NCBI GenBank assembly: GCA_028564925.1
Contig: CM053029.1
Span: 587,466,668-587,530,667, forward strand
Source of the DNA: Lithobates sylvaticus
Lineage: Eukaryota > Chordata > Amphibia > Anura > Ranidae
Reading direction: 5' to 3'
DNA length: 64,000 nt
The notes under the pieces are model-generated. The model was given only the letters and a program-made list of their open reading frames with translations. It ran no database searches and was not told where the DNA came from. Positions 34,187-46,173 of the stretch are shown here, piece after piece. The position numbers and the translations under genes were made by a program. Each line of letters opens with the position of its first letter. Position 1 is the first letter of the stretch.

Positions 34187-34810
34187 GCCCTACTGACACC
34201 GTCCACTGCCCTACTGACACCATCCACTGCTCTACTAACACTATCCACTGCTCTACTGACACCATCCAATGCCCTACTGACACCATCCACTACCCTACTG
34301 ACACCATCCACTGCCATCCTGACACCGTCCACTGCCCTCCTGACACCGTCCACTGCTCTACTGACACTGTCCACTGCTCTACTGACACCTGTCCACTGCT
34401 CTACTGACACCATCCAATGCCCTACTGACACCATCCAATGCCCTACTGACACCGTCCACTGCTCTACTGACACCGTCCACTGCTCTACTGACACCGTCCA
34501 CTGCTCTACTGACACTATCCACTGCTCTACTGACACCATCCAATGCCCTACTGACACCATCCACTACCCTACTGACACCATCCACTGCCATCCTGACACC
34601 GTCCACTGCCCTCCTGACACCGTCCACTGCTCTACTGACACCATCCAATGCCCTACTGACACCATCAACTGCTCTACTGACACCATCCAATGCCCTACTG
34701 ACATCATCCACTACCCTACTGACACCATCCACTGCCCTCCTGACACCCTCCACTGCCCTCCTGACACCATCGACTACCCTACTGACACCTTCCACCGCTC
34801 TACTGACACT
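34187..34810. repeat. 21-bp minisatellite, right block (about 30 units)
   Basis: Continuation of the array at 30073, with more variation (CCATCC and CCGTCC forms). A higher-order period is visible: the series with CCACTACCC then CCACTGCCATC recurs at about 34287 and 34562. Confidence 0.95.
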
Positions 34811-36200
34811 GAGTGCACAGCTTATATAACAGTGTAAATTTGCTGTCCCCTCAAAATAACTCAACACACAGCCATTAATGTCTAAACCGCTGGCAACAAA
34901 AGTGAGTACACCCCTAAGTGAAAATGTCAAAATTGGGCCTAATTAGCCATCTTCCCTCCCCCGTGTCATGTGACTCGTTAGTGTTACAAGGTCTCAGGTG
35001 TGAATGGGAGCAGGTGTGTAAAATTTGGTGTTATCGCTCTTACTCTCTCATTCTGGTCACTGGAAGTTCAACATGGCAACTCATGGCAAAGAACTCTCTT
35101 AGGATCTGAAAAAAAGAATTGTTGCTCTACATAAAGATGGCCTAGGCTATAAGAAGACTGCCAAGACCCTGAAACTGAGCTGCAGCCCGGTAGCCAAGAC
35201 CATACAGTGGTTTAACAGAACAGGTTCCATTCAGAACAGGCCTCGCCATGGTCGAACAAAGAAGTTGAGTGCACGTGCTCAGCATCCTATCCAGAGGTTG
35301 TCTTTGGGAATTAGATGTATGAGTGCTGCCAGCATTGCTGCAGGGATTGAAGGGGTGGGGTCAGCCTGTCAGTGCTCAGACCATACGCCGCACACTGCAT
35401 CAAATTGGTCTGCATGGCTGTCGTCCCAGAAGGAAGCCTCTTCTAAAGATGATGCACAAGAAAGCCTGCAAACAGTTTGCTGAAGACAAGCAGACTAAGG
35501 ACATGGATTACTGGAACCATGTCCTGTGGTCTGATGATACCAAAATAAACTTATTTGGTTCCGATGGTGTCAAGCGTGTGTGGATGAGGAATACAAAGAC
35601 AAGTGTGTCTTGCCTACAGTCAAGCATGGTGGTGGGAGTGTCATGGTCTGGGGCTGCAAGAGTGCTGCCGGAGCTGTGGAGCTACAGATCATTGAGGGAA
35701 CCATGAATGCCAACATGTACTGTGACATACTGAAGTCGAGTATGATCCCCTCACTTCAGAGACTGGGCAGTATTCCAACATGATAACGACCCCAAAACCC
35801 TATTGAGTATCTGTGGGGCATCCTCAAACAGAAGGTGGAGGAGCGCAAGGTCTCCAACATCCACCAGCTCTGTGATGTCATCATGGAGGAGTGGAAGAGG
35901 ACTCCAGTGGCAACCTGTGAAGTTCTGGTGACCTCCATTCACAGGAGGGTTAAGGCAGTGCTGGAAAATAATGGCGGCCACACAAAATATTGACACTTTG
36001 GGCCATATTTGGACATTTTCACTTAGGGGTGTACTCACTTTTGTTGCCAGCGGTTTAGACATTAATGGCTGTGTGTTGAGTTATTTTGAGGGGACAGCAA
36101 ATTTACACTGTTATACAAGCTGTACACTCACTACTTTACATTTTAGACAAGTGTCATTTCTTCAGTGTTGTCACATGAAAAGATAGAATAAAATATTTAC
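34811..36200 (+). mobile_element. Tc1-like transposon 5, both termini lost
   Basis: Same family as 16139-18114. It begins within the left inverted repeat (GAGTGCACAGCTTATATAAC) and ends within the right one (GAATAAAATATTTAC). About the last 45 bp are missing at the right and over 100 bp at the left. Confidence 0.85.
35071..35993 (+). pseudogene. Tc1 transposase remnant with internal deletion
   Basis: Starts MATHGKELS followed by a stop, then the DNA-binding half with NRPRHGRTKKLSARAQ. The frame at 35323-35706 holds SAQTIRRTLHQIGLHGCRPR, KPLLKMMHKKA and LWSDDTKINLFGSDG, where the usual LWSDET E is a D. Near 35785 the text runs from HDNDPK directly to PY..YLWGILK, so about 100 bp with the KHTSK and SPDLN parts is missing. 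Not functional. Confidence 0.87.
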
Positions 36201-36585
36201 TGTGTTCAGTTTTGTAATTGTGTTTGTTGTCCTGTCTGTTGATTATCTATACAAATATGGCTACTTTTCTACAGCCATACTGGGATTGTTTTTATAGAAT
36301 ACATCAATGTGTTTGAATAATTTGACATTAAAAGTAATTAATTAAAAAATTTGATATTTTTGATACAAATTAAATTACTTTGGATCGATTTTTGCTGCTA
36401 AAAGTAACCCCTTTTTACCCGGCACTTTCTTAAACCGGGTATCCCTTTTCCTTTTTACAGTATGCTTTTGGTTACAGCAACAACACCGTACCAGGTGAAT
36501 GATCTGTGATTGGTCATCTAATATGTTTGACCATCTATCAGTGAACAGCTTGCTTATACCCCCCCCCCCTTTCCCCCCTTTTTTC
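36201..36585. other. No gene; AT-rich DNA
   Basis: No repeat end or long frame. A poly-C tract is near 36560. Confidence 0.5.
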
Positions 36586-36707
36586 CATCTTTATATAGAG
36601 CAACAATTCTTTTTTTTCAGATCCTCAGAGAGTTCTTTGCCATGAGGTGCCATATTGAACTTCCAGTGACCAGTATGAGAGAGTGAGAGCGATAACACCA
36701 AATTTAA

Positions 36708-37538
36708 GCACTTTACATCCACGCTATGGCCGAATGACAGCCACAGCGCGACTCTCAATTCCCGGGAGGCCGTCATATGACGTCCTCCCCTGTGCACGCT
36801 CCCTGCGCGGTCCCTTACCATGTGATCAGCTGTCAGCCAATGACAGCTGATCACATGATCAAAACAAAAGCTTGGTGATCGTTTTTATTTTCTCCTCACA
36901 CTGACAGCGGAGGAGAAAAAAAAAAGCCGATCACCGGCTCATTTTAAAGGGAAATCAGTTCCGAAAAGTCAGAGGCAATTATGCCTCATGTAATGCCCAC
37001 AAGTGCCACCTGTCAATGCTCATAAGTGCCACCTGTCAATGCCCACAAGTGCCACCTATCAATGCCCACAAGTGCCACCTATCAATGCCCACAAGTGCCA
37101 CCTATCAATGCCCACGAGTGCTGCCAATCAGTGCCACCTAAAAGTGCTGCCTATCAGTGTAACCCATCAGTGCCCATCACTGCAACCCATCAGTGCCCAT
37201 CACTGCCACCTATCGGTGCCCGTCACTGCCGCCTCATCAGTGGACATCAATGACGGACAAAATTACCCATTTAAAATTTTTATAACAAAATTTAAAAAAA
37301 AAAAAACATTTTTTTTTATTTTTTTTTAATTCAGTCTTTTAACATTTTTTTAACAAAAAATAAAAATCGCAGAGGTGATCAAATACCACCAAACGAAAGC
37401 TCTTTTTGGTGGGAAAATATATAAAAATTTGGGTACAGTGTTGTATGACCACCCAATTGTCATTCAAAATGCGACAGCGCTGAAAGCTGAAAATTGGTCT
37501 GGATAGGAGGGAGGTTTAAGTGCCCAGTAAGCAAGTGG
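36708..37538 (-). mobile_element. TTAA element in Tc1, 831 bp
   Basis: TTAA at 36704-36707 and 37539-37542. The uninterrupted Tc1 site (AAATTTGGTG and AACACACCTG joined) is known from the sister copies. The interior has CGTCATATGACG, a CAATGCCCACAAGTGCCACC minisatellite and a GGTGATCAAATACCACC block. Confidence 0.85.
36985..37240. repeat. Minisatellite, TGCCACCTRTCAATGCCCACAAG units
   Basis: About 24-bp units passing into CCCATCAGTG units. Reverse complement of the units at 1-74 and 1968-2150. Confidence 0.9.
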
Positions 37539-37784
37539 TTAACACACCTGCTCCCCATTCACACCTGAGACCTTGTAAGACTAACGAGTCACATGACACT
37601 GGGGAGGGAAAATGGCAAATAGGGCCCAATTTGGACATTTTCACCTATCAAATTTACACTGTAATACAAGCTGTACACTCACTACTTTACATTGTAGCAA
37701 AGTGTCATTTCTGTTGTCACATGAAAATATAGAATAAAATATTTACAAAAATGTGAGGGGTGTACTCACTTTTGTGAGAAACTG

Positions 37785-38563
37785 TAGATATATAGACATA
37801 CAGACAGACAGCTAGATAGAATGGGTGGCACACCACTCTGGGAAAATACCCCCCCCCCCCCCCTGAACAATATCCAGTCCTATAGCCATGCATATGGTCG
37901 ATCTTCGCTTTTCCAGTTCATGTAGAATAATAATGCCTATACAAATGGTAATTATTTTCTGAGAAATGGAAACAGTGACAAACAACCATTCATACTGAGT
38001 CCCCTTCTCATTAAAGCAGCAATGGCCTTATGAATATGCAGATCATTAAGTGACATATCGCAGCTCCCGGATCTTAATGTAATTGATGTCGCTTCACCTA
38101 TAGAAATCCCTGCTCATTAATTGGCACACTTTCTCTGTTGTGTGTATTAAATGGCTTTTTTCGTGCTCTTCATCCGGCAGTCAATTAGACGGCAGCTTTT
38201 CTTTTATGAGCTTGGACATTTTATTTATTTCTTATTCATCATTATCATATTATGGTCGACTCCTGGGAGGAGGTGCAGGCTACCATTGAACCCTTCATTA
38301 GACGCTGGATGATGGTAGAAAAACCAATATAAAGCCCCTGGGTTGAACGGCTATCAACCAGCACCACATCCCATAAAGAAGAACAATTAATAAGCAATTA
38401 AATATTGTGACTTTGAAGATGCATTTCCTCAATAATAGTAGAACTTCGTTAGAAGTAAAATAAAATAAAAATCCATCTATCTTTATTGTTCAATATAAAA
38501 AATATTAAAGCATTCGACATGCAAAAATAAAAAAAACTCCCACCAGTCATATAGTGTAATATC
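37785..38563. promoter_or_regulatory. Non-repetitive DNA, candidate conserved non-coding element at 37985-38260
   Basis: After a poly-C tract (37848-37863) comes single-copy-looking DNA. It contains CTTATGAATATGCAGATCATTA (octamer/POU-like), TAATGTAATTGATG, CTCATTAATTGG and CAGTCAATTAGAC, all homeodomain-type cores within about 200 bp. There are no repeat ends and no open frame. This is the texture of a deeply conserved enhancer. Inferred without alignment. Confidence 0.4.
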
Positions 38564-38566
38564 TTA

Positions 38567-38992
38567 TGCCGCGTACCCACGATCGGAATTCTCATCGGAA
38601 AAAGCTCTGATGGTTTTGCCGTTGGAATTCCGACGGAATTTCACTCAAACTGTCTTGCCTACACACGGTCACACCAAATTCCGACAGACAATAACACCGC
38701 GACATACAACACGTTCAACGGCACTATAAAAGGGAAGTTTAATGCTTCCGAGCATGCGTCAAATTGTTTCCGAGCATGCGTCGGAATTTTGCGTGTCGGA
38801 ATTGCATACACACGATCGGAAAATCCGATAGAAAGGTTTTCCGTCGGAAAAATTGAGAACAGGCTCTCAATCCAAAGTCAGTCGGAAATGCCGACAGAAA
38901 AAGACCGATGGGCATACACACGGTCGGAAAATCAGATAAAAAGCTCCCATCGGACTGTTTCCATTGGAAATTTCGTCCGCGTGTACACGGCA
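38567..38992. mobile_element. TACACACG-type MITE
   Basis: Starts TGCCGCGTACCCACGATCGG and ends CGTGTACACGGCA, flanked by TTA (38564-38566) and TAA (38993-38995). Two near-direct copies of TCCGAGCATGCGTC lie within. Confidence 0.8.
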
Positions 38993-38999
38993 TAATACA

Positions 39000-39345
39000 T
39001 CAAGACACAAGTCGTGCCTCCATATACCAACTCCCATATATTGCTAGGACTTCATTCATAGGACGTGGTTCAGTTCAACGCATTTAGAAAGTAAGCTTCT
39101 TCAGGAACCTAGAGGTATTCCCATGCATAGTAGAGATATCTTGGGGCAGGAAAGTGAAGGAGACCCTGTTGGACCAGTAGGCACATTGCTAGGGCTTCAT
39201 TCGTATGGCGGAGACATCTTATGCATGGTTCATATACTGAGAGTGATTCAGTTCAATGCGATTTAAAGTTAAGCTCCTTCAGGAACCCAGAGGTATTCCC
39301 ATGCATGGTGCAGATATGCAGGTAAGGGGCCATATATTAAAATTG
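39000..39345. repeat. About 175-bp tandem unit array, block 1
   Basis: Two units marked by TAAGCTTCTTCAGGAACC (39091) and TAAGCTCCTTCAGGAACCC (39271), each followed by AGAGGTATTCCCATGCATGG. The same units continue at 47631, 49381 and 51593. Confidence 0.85.
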
Positions 39346-42300
39346 TTTTTATTTTTTATTTTTTTCGTCTCTTCTCTCTCTCTCCCTCGTTTTCCGGCGA
39401 GATGGAGGAAGTAAGGGTGACCTCTATGAATGTTAAAGGACTTAATGTCCCAGAAAAAAGAAGGATGCCCCTTAATGATTTGAAACAGATGCGTACAGAT
39501 ATAGCCTTTATACAGGAGACCCATTTTAAGGCGAGTGGATTCCCTCTCCTTCAAAATAGATTTTTTCCAACTGTATACCATGCCTCAAATCAGGAGGCAA
39601 AATCAAAAGGGGTCTCGATTATGATTGCTAATCGGATTCCCATGGTCTTTGTCAGATAAATGGGTAGATGTAAAGGGAAGGTACCTGTTCCTGAAGGGTC
39701 AAGTGGGAGGAGTGAAGGTGACTTTGGCCACAGTATATGCTCCAAATGTAATGCAAAAAGTGTTTTTAAAGAAAGTCTTCACAAAATTAATAGATTTTTC
39801 TGAAGGTAAGTTGATTTTGGGGGGGGGGGGGATTTTAATATCCCCTTAGATCCCAAAATAGACACGTCCTCAGGGACGTCGTCTATTTTACATGGTACCA
39901 GAAGAGGAATGTACATGAATTACAGTTAGTGGATGCTTGGCGGAGTATGCACGCAGGAGAAAGGGATGGTACACATAGAAGGATAACAGAGGTATCTATA
40001 GGAAACATAACGTGGTCAGACCATGCCCCGATCACTCTGTGTATATCCCTTTCTGGTGCGATGGGTGCCACCGAGAGAAGATGGCGATTAAATGAGAGTC
40101 TGCTACAGAATCCTGAGATTCAGGACGAAATAGCAAAAGAAATAAATGCGTATTTCCAGACAAATGACACTCCGGGAAGCAACCCTGGCATGGTATGGGA
40201 GGCACACAAAACAGTGATCCGGGGCATCGAGATTAAAGAAAGAGAGAGAGAAACAGGTGATGGGTCTCCTACAGGAAATTCATGATCTGGAACTCCAGCA
40301 TAAGAGGAATCAGATACCTTCTATCGGCAGAGAGTTGGGATACTTGAGGCGTCAGATCACGGATATTCTGCGTTTCAAAGCCAAAGCAAATATACAAAAG
40401 GGCAGGAAGACAACCTACGAACTAGGAGACAAATGTAGTAAATTGTTAGCAGGCAAACTGAAAGGGAAAACTACGACCACTTATATCCCCCATATAAAAG
40501 GGAGTGATGGGAAACTTATTTCACAGCCTAAAGGTATAGCGCAGACATTCGGGGAATTTTACGCCTCCTTATATAACCTAGAACCAGCATCTATGTCAAC
40601 ATCGGCCCAGGAGGAATATCTTTCCTCGGCAAGATTGTTGAGACTTACATCTTTAGAGCGGAGGAAACTGGAAGTACCTATCTCAGTAGAGGAAGTGAAT
40701 ACGGTAATAAAAACGATGAAGCCGGGGAAGGCACCTGGCCCCGATGGCTTCATGTTACAATACTACAGAAAATTTTCTACACAGTTATGTACGCAGATGT
40801 TAAAGGTTTTCAATGCCCTTGGCCGAGCAGCCGCATTCCCACCAGACTCTCTTTTGGCACATATCACGGTGTTGCCGAAGGAGGGGAAGGACCCTTCGGA
40901 ATGCGGCAGCTATAGACCGATTTCATTATTAAATGTGGACTTGAAGCTTTTTACCAAAATTTTAGCATCTCGGATACAGCCACTGTTGAGTCAGCTGATA
41001 GATTTAGATCAAGTGGGATTTATTCCCTCCCGGGAAGCGAGGGACAATACCATTAAAGTCCTCAATCTGGTATACCATATCAATAAGACAGACACCCCTA
41101 GTGTTTTCCTGAGTATCGATGCTGAGAAGGCATTCGATAAGGTGAGATGGCCTTTTTTGTTTGCGGTGCTGAGACATGTTGGCATGGGAGATCAGATGAT
41201 TAAGTGGATTACGAGCGTTTATACATGCCCAAAGGCGGATGTGAAAGTAAATGGAGTATTCTCTAAACCCTTTAAAATATCAAATGGAACCAGACAGGGG
41301 TGCCCTCTTTCTCCCCTGCTGTTTTCCTTGTCGGTAGAGCCCTTATTAAGTAAAATAAGGAAAAATCCGGATATCCAGGTTTTAAAAATAGGAGAGCGAA
41401 ATTACAAAATCTCAGCCTATGCGGATGACTTGTTGTTCTCCATGTCTGCACCGCATATCTCAATTCCCAACCTCATGAAAGAGTTTGAATTATATGGTAA
41501 CCTATCGAATTTAAAAATAAATTACTCGAAATCAGAAGCGATGGGAGTTGCGTTGCAGACTACGGTCCGTAATGCAATTCAACAAAACTTTATCTTTAAA
41601 TGGGTGACTGAGAAGCTGAAATACCTGGGCACGTATATCCCACCAAATATAGGAAAGACGTATGAGGTAAATGTCCCAGCCCTATATAATTCAGTTCGGA
41701 TGCAATTGGATAAATGGCATCAGGGTATCCATTCATGGTTTGTCCGATGCAACATTATCAAAATGAGTATTTTACCAAAATTTCTATACCTATTTCAAGC
41801 TTTACCAATCACTATTACAGCGGCCTTTCTTCGTCAAATATGTTCCCTTTTCACAAAATTTATATGGGCGAAGAAACGACCGAGGACAGGGAGAGGTATT
41901 ATGATGTTGCCCAGGTGCTTCGGTGTAATAGCAGTCCCAAATATAGTGAAATATTACCAGGCAGTTCACTTGGGGAGGGTGGTAGATTGGTGCAGACAAG
42001 GAGAACTCAAGTCATGGGTAGATCTGGAACAGCAGGTAAGTATGATACCTTTACGTAGAGCACCTTGGTGCTTTGAAATATTACCAATGTCTATTAGGAA
42101 GCATCCCACCATAGGCACCACACTACGCATTAGTTCTAGTCTACTTCGGGATCCCAAAATGTCTTCGAAAAACTCACCTTTATTTCCTATTTTCGGTAAC
42201 CCGGGGTTTCCACCAGGGACTGAGGTAGGAGCATTTAAAAAATTTAGAAGAGAGAGGTATATCCCAAGTCTGGCCCACTTTAGCGGCTTTGATGCAAATA

Positions 42301-42631
42301 GGGGGCCTCTTTGAGTTAAAGATGTGGCGAGCGATACAGGTACTGCATTTTTTGAGATCCCTGGAGTCAGCGGTAAAATATGAACGCCAATTAACCATAT
42401 TTGAACAATATTGTGATGAGCAAGAACCGCTTCCCCGGTTGATCTCAAGAATGTATGGGATGCTAAATACACCTCCGGAGGACTTGTGCTTCCCAGTAAG
42501 GTTAAGTGGGAAAGGGATTTAAATAGGACCTTTACCTCGGCCTAGTGGAGGACATTATTTATCTGTCCCAGAACACCTCAATGTGCACACAAATTCAAGA
42601 ACTAAACTATAAAATATTGATGCAATGGTAC

Positions 42632-43312
42632 TGTGACAGACCTAGCCGGGACACAGGCTTTTTGAGAGGACTAAATGCGAGCCTCCTGCCAACTGATTAT
42701 GGGCCCTGGATTTTAAGGGGCACAGGGTGAACGAGAACCCCAACCCCAGTCAGATTCCATGCTGTATATATGTGTATATATAATGTGTGTGTCTCATGCT
42801 GTTGGGACACACACCGTCAGATGCTAATGTCATGAACTCAATATGTTAATTGAGATGGCTGATCACATTGTCCTCTGTACAATGTGGTAGACGCTCCGTC
42901 TGTTACTGGTGGTCTCCTGCTATTGTGATGAAATGTTGTGTGGTTGTAATTATGATAATTTATAATCAACTGTGTTTATCTCGGTGACAACAAGTCTGGA
43001 AGTCTGGCCTGTAGTGAAATCCTGAGTCCCATCGGCTGCTTAAAGGAATTAGCTAATTAGTTTATGTTAAGTTGTTAAAGGTGTATTGTTAGAGTAATAT
43101 GAGCAGGAGGGGGGATCTCCTCTCCTATTGTATATAAATACTTGTACTTTTGGTTCTAATAAAAAATCACAGTCCATGTTTGAGCAACTAAAGCAAGTGT
43201 CGTCTCGTTTAGTGCTTGGGAGCGGTTGGAATATCTGATTTCTGTATCCAGACTGGAAGGAAGTGATATATGACGAACGCACTCAAGAGGAGTGTAGGGA
43301 CGTTCCGTCACA
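42632..43312 (+). repeat. Left LTR, 681 bp
   Basis: TG...CA boundaries with a TATATATGTGTATATATAA stretch and an AATAAAAAATC signal near 43160. Confidence 0.85.
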
Positions 43313-43420
43313 TTGTTGGCAAGCAGTGGGATGCTTCCTGCAGTCTGGGACATCCAAACCTCCACCTGGATCCAAGGGCCGGATAGCAGGAGAGGAGGAG
43401 AGGTACAGATACCAGCCGCC

Positions 43421-44863
43421 ATGGAAGAGGAATTCAGGAGGAGGTTGCGAGAGATGCAGCTACAGCACAGAGGACCAGTATCAGAGCAGGTCCTGCTGGG
43501 ATGGTTTGATTTTATTTGCTGCGAACTCTGGAAGGAATCGCTAGCCCGTGAGCGGCGTCACCAGGGAAAAGTTCTCCCCTCCAACCAGGAAAGGTACTGG
43601 TCGCAGTATGGATTGCGGGTGCTGTTTTGGGGAGAGAAACCGCACAAGGAGCAGACAGCTGAATTAAGCAGGCTGATCTGGGCCGAGATGAAGCTGGATG
43701 AGAGTTACAGAGCCCTCCGGTGGCATGTATCCCAAGCATGCCCTTGGATAGCAGATGACAGCCCAACTGAAGGCTTAAGCTACGGCGGCCTGGGACTGTT
43801 GTATGTGAAGCTGACAGGAGACTCTAACTTTGGGAGTGATTTGGAGTGGCGGTTGGATGAAATCATGGATTTCAGAAAAGGGCTACTGAACATCTCGGAA
43901 GTGCACTGGGCACTTGAAGATTTGGAGTTTCTGGCCGATCAGGAATGGGAGCTGGAGATCGCCTACAGACGGCTGCTAGACTCTGCTCAGTGCCAGGGCT
44001 GGGCTCCCTTTGCCTGGGACTATAAGGAAATGCCAATGGACAACTCGGAAATCCTGGCTGAAGAGTCAGCAATGTGGCAGAGTAACAGTGTGCTTTGCCA
44101 ACCTGCCCCTGCAGCTATGGATGCGGAGGTCTTATGGCGGATGCAGCAAGTGCTGACTGACCTTGATGATCCTGTTTCTGCATGGGATGATCTTGGATGG
44201 AGGAATGTGCCTGTCCAGCAGCATGCCAGAGAATCGGCAGTGGAAAATCTGGAGATTTCCATCCCCAAAGCTAAAGTGCTGACAACAGGGCAGAGCTCTG
44301 CTAACCTCTGTCCAGCACTGATGGCATCTTCTAGGTCCCACGGACAGATGATGAACCTCTATCCCCAGACATCAGTTGTAGAGACAGGGGATTTAATAGA
44401 TATTTCTGCTGAGGAAAAACAACCTGATGAGCCTCCATCAGAAGAGCTGGTATTAGGGCCAAACTTCACTGAGCTCTGCCCAGCACCAACAGCAGTATCT
44501 GTGGAGTTCCAGGAAGCTGGGGCAGTTGGCCCCTCTTTCCGGCGACAAGCTGATGTAGTGAAGCTGCTACTCCCAGCTGAATCACTGGCAAAAGGGCAGA
44601 GCACCGCTGGCCTCTGCCTAGCACCTACAGTGTCTCTACAGCTTCAAGAAGCTGGGGCGATCGGTCACACTGTCCAGCGCCCCAGAATGATAACACCAAC
44701 CCAGCTAAAGTGCTGGCAACCGGACAGAGGGTCCAAGACCTCTGCCCCACACTTGTGGCAGTTCTGGAGGCCCAGGGTGAGGAGGTGGTGGTCACTCCCG
44801 AGCAGAAGCTCAGGACCCAAGGAGAGGATGCAATCTGCACTTCACAACTGCAGCTTGAGCTGA
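43421..44863 (+). CDS. Uncharacterised ORF of the LTR element, possibly gag-like
   Basis: The frame starts MEEEFRRRLREMQLQ at 43421, about 100 bp after the left LTR, where a gag gene would sit. The N-terminal part is rich in W, L and E (WFDFICCELW, LEWRLDEIMDF, WALEDLEFL) and predicts as mostly helical, as capsid-type proteins are. The second part is proline- and alanine-rich, with a recurring segment GQS-x-LCPA/LCLAP about every 45-110 residues. No zinc knuckle, protease or polymerase motif is seen. I do not recognise a family. Treated as part of a fossil element. Confidence 0.5.
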   Translation: MEEEFRRRLREMQLQHRGPVSEQVLLGWFDFICCELWKESLARERRHQGKVLPSNQERYWSQYGLRVLFWGEKPHKEQTAELSRLIWAEMKLDESYRALRWHVSQACPWIADDSPTEGLSYGGLGLLYVKLTGDSNFGSDLEWRLDEIMDFRKGLLNISEVHWALEDLEFLADQEWELEIAYRRLLDSAQCQGWAPFAWDYKEMPMDNSEILAEESAMWQSNSVLCQPAPAAMDAEVLWRMQQVLTDLDDPVSAWDDLGWRNVPVQQHARESAVENLEISIPKAKVLTTGQSSANLCPALMASSRSHGQMMNLYPQTSVVETGDLIDISAEEKQPDEPPSEELVLGPNFTELCPAPTAVSVEFQEAGAVGPSFRRQADVVKLLLPAESLAKGQSTAGLCLAPTVSLQLQEAGAIGHTVQRPRMITPTQLKCWQPDRGSKTSAPHLWQFWRPRVRRWWSLPSRSSGPKERMQSALHNCSLS

Positions 44864-45204
44864 TATCGGTGGATGGGACTTCAGTCCCCACTTGTATACT
44901 CCAGGGATGCTGGGCGGTCGGCCCAGATCCCCAACAGCATGATGGACTGAGCCCAGTCACCCTGTCTTCTCTCCAGCGGCTGAAAAGACTCCAGGGAGAA
45001 GGACCAGTCCAGGCCTCTCCCCAGCGGCAGAGATGTTCTATGAGAGAGGCAGAGGTTGGCTGGGTGAGTAGTGCTCTGTTTGAAACAATTTGTTTGGGGT
45101 ACTGTGTGGGTACCAGCATTAGAGGACTGGAACTATGGACTAACTTCGGAGTCAACCCGTCTGGGGTCTCCTCCTGTGTTAGTCTCCTGCAGAAAGGGGA
45201 GAAA

Positions 45205-45874
45205 AGTGACAGACCTAGCCGGGACACAGGCTTTTTGAGAGGACTAAATGCGAGCCTCCTGCCAACTGATTATGGGCCCTGGATTTTAAGGGGCACAGGG
45301 TGAAGGAGAACCCCAACCCCAGTCAGATTCCTTGCTGTATATATGTGTATATATAATGTGTGTGCCTCATGCTGTTGGGACACACACCGTCAGATGCTAA
45401 TGTCATGAACTCAATATGTTAATTGAGATGGCTGATCACATTGTCCTCTGTACAATGTGGTAGACGCTCCATCTGTTACTGGTGGTCTCCTGCTATTGTG
45501 ATGAAATGTTGTGTGGTTGTAATTATGATAATTTATAATCAACTGTGTTTATCTCGGTGACAACAAGTCTGGAAGTCTGGCCTGTAGTGAAATCCTGAGT
45601 CCCATCGGCTGCTTAAAGGAATTAGCTAATTAGTTTATGTTAAGTTGTTAAAGGAGTAATATGAGCAGGAGGGGGGATCTCCTCTCCTATTGTATATAAA
45701 TACTTGTACTTTTGGTTCTAATAAAAAATCACAGTCCATGTTTGAGCAACTAAAGCAAGTGTCGTCTCGTTTAGTGCTTGGGAGCGGTTGGAATATCTGA
45801 TATCTGTATCCAGACTGGAAGGAAGTGATATATGACGAACGCACTCAAGAAGAGTGTAGAGACGTTCCGTCACA
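45205..45874 (+). repeat. Right LTR, about 670 bp
   Basis: Near-identical to the left LTR. It ends GTCACA before the GGTAC duplication. Confidence 0.85.
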
Positions 45875-46173
45875 GGTACTATACTCCAATAAAACTTCAG
45901 AGAGTCTACCCGGAAACTACAGGCCGGTGTTGGAGATGTGGAGAGGAACCAGGAACTTTATTCCACATACCCTAAGATTAGACATGCCCTAAGATTAGGC
46001 ATTACTGGGGAGAAGTCCAGAGAATATCCCAAAAATTTATAGAAACTGTAATCCCAGATGATCCGGCCCTCTTTTTGCTCCATTCTTCTTAAATACCGAT
46101 ACGGACATATAAAAAGTCTATTCTATGCCATTTGTTTAATGCGGCCAAGGCAAATGTTACTATGTGTTGGAAG

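Larger units (their letters stand above)
36586..37784 (-). mobile_element. Tc1-like transposon 6, 5' end only, split by a TTAA element
   Basis: On the minus strand it begins at 37784 (complement of ...TTTGTGAGAAACTG, then TA) and runs through the leader into the start of transposase (MAPHGKELSEDLKKK near 36640), where it breaks off. Same family as 16139-18114. Confidence 0.85.
42632..45874 (+). mobile_element. LTR retrotransposon, non-autonomous, young fossil
   Basis: Left LTR 42632-43312 and right LTR 45205-45874 begin with (TG)TGACAGACC and end GTTCCGTCACA. The exact 5-bp duplication GGTAC lies at 42627-42631 and 45875-45879. A possible primer-binding site (TTGGCAAGCAGTGGG) follows the left LTR. 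A purine-rich tract (AGAAAGGGGAGAAAAG) precedes the right one. The LTRs are nearly identical apart from one short indel and a few changes, so the insertion is recent. No reverse transcriptase or integrase is seen. The structure looks nearly whole with perhaps one break in its single gene. The family is unresolved. Confidence 0.85.

Noticed and set aside
33803-34837. 344-codon frame on the plus strand
   Set aside because: It crosses a hAT element end and a minisatellite. The arginine-rich part lies in a palindrome and appears on both strands.
39402-42314. A host reverse-transcriptase-like gene
   Set aside because: The domain order, poly-A tail and insertion into a repeat unit show an L1-type LINE.
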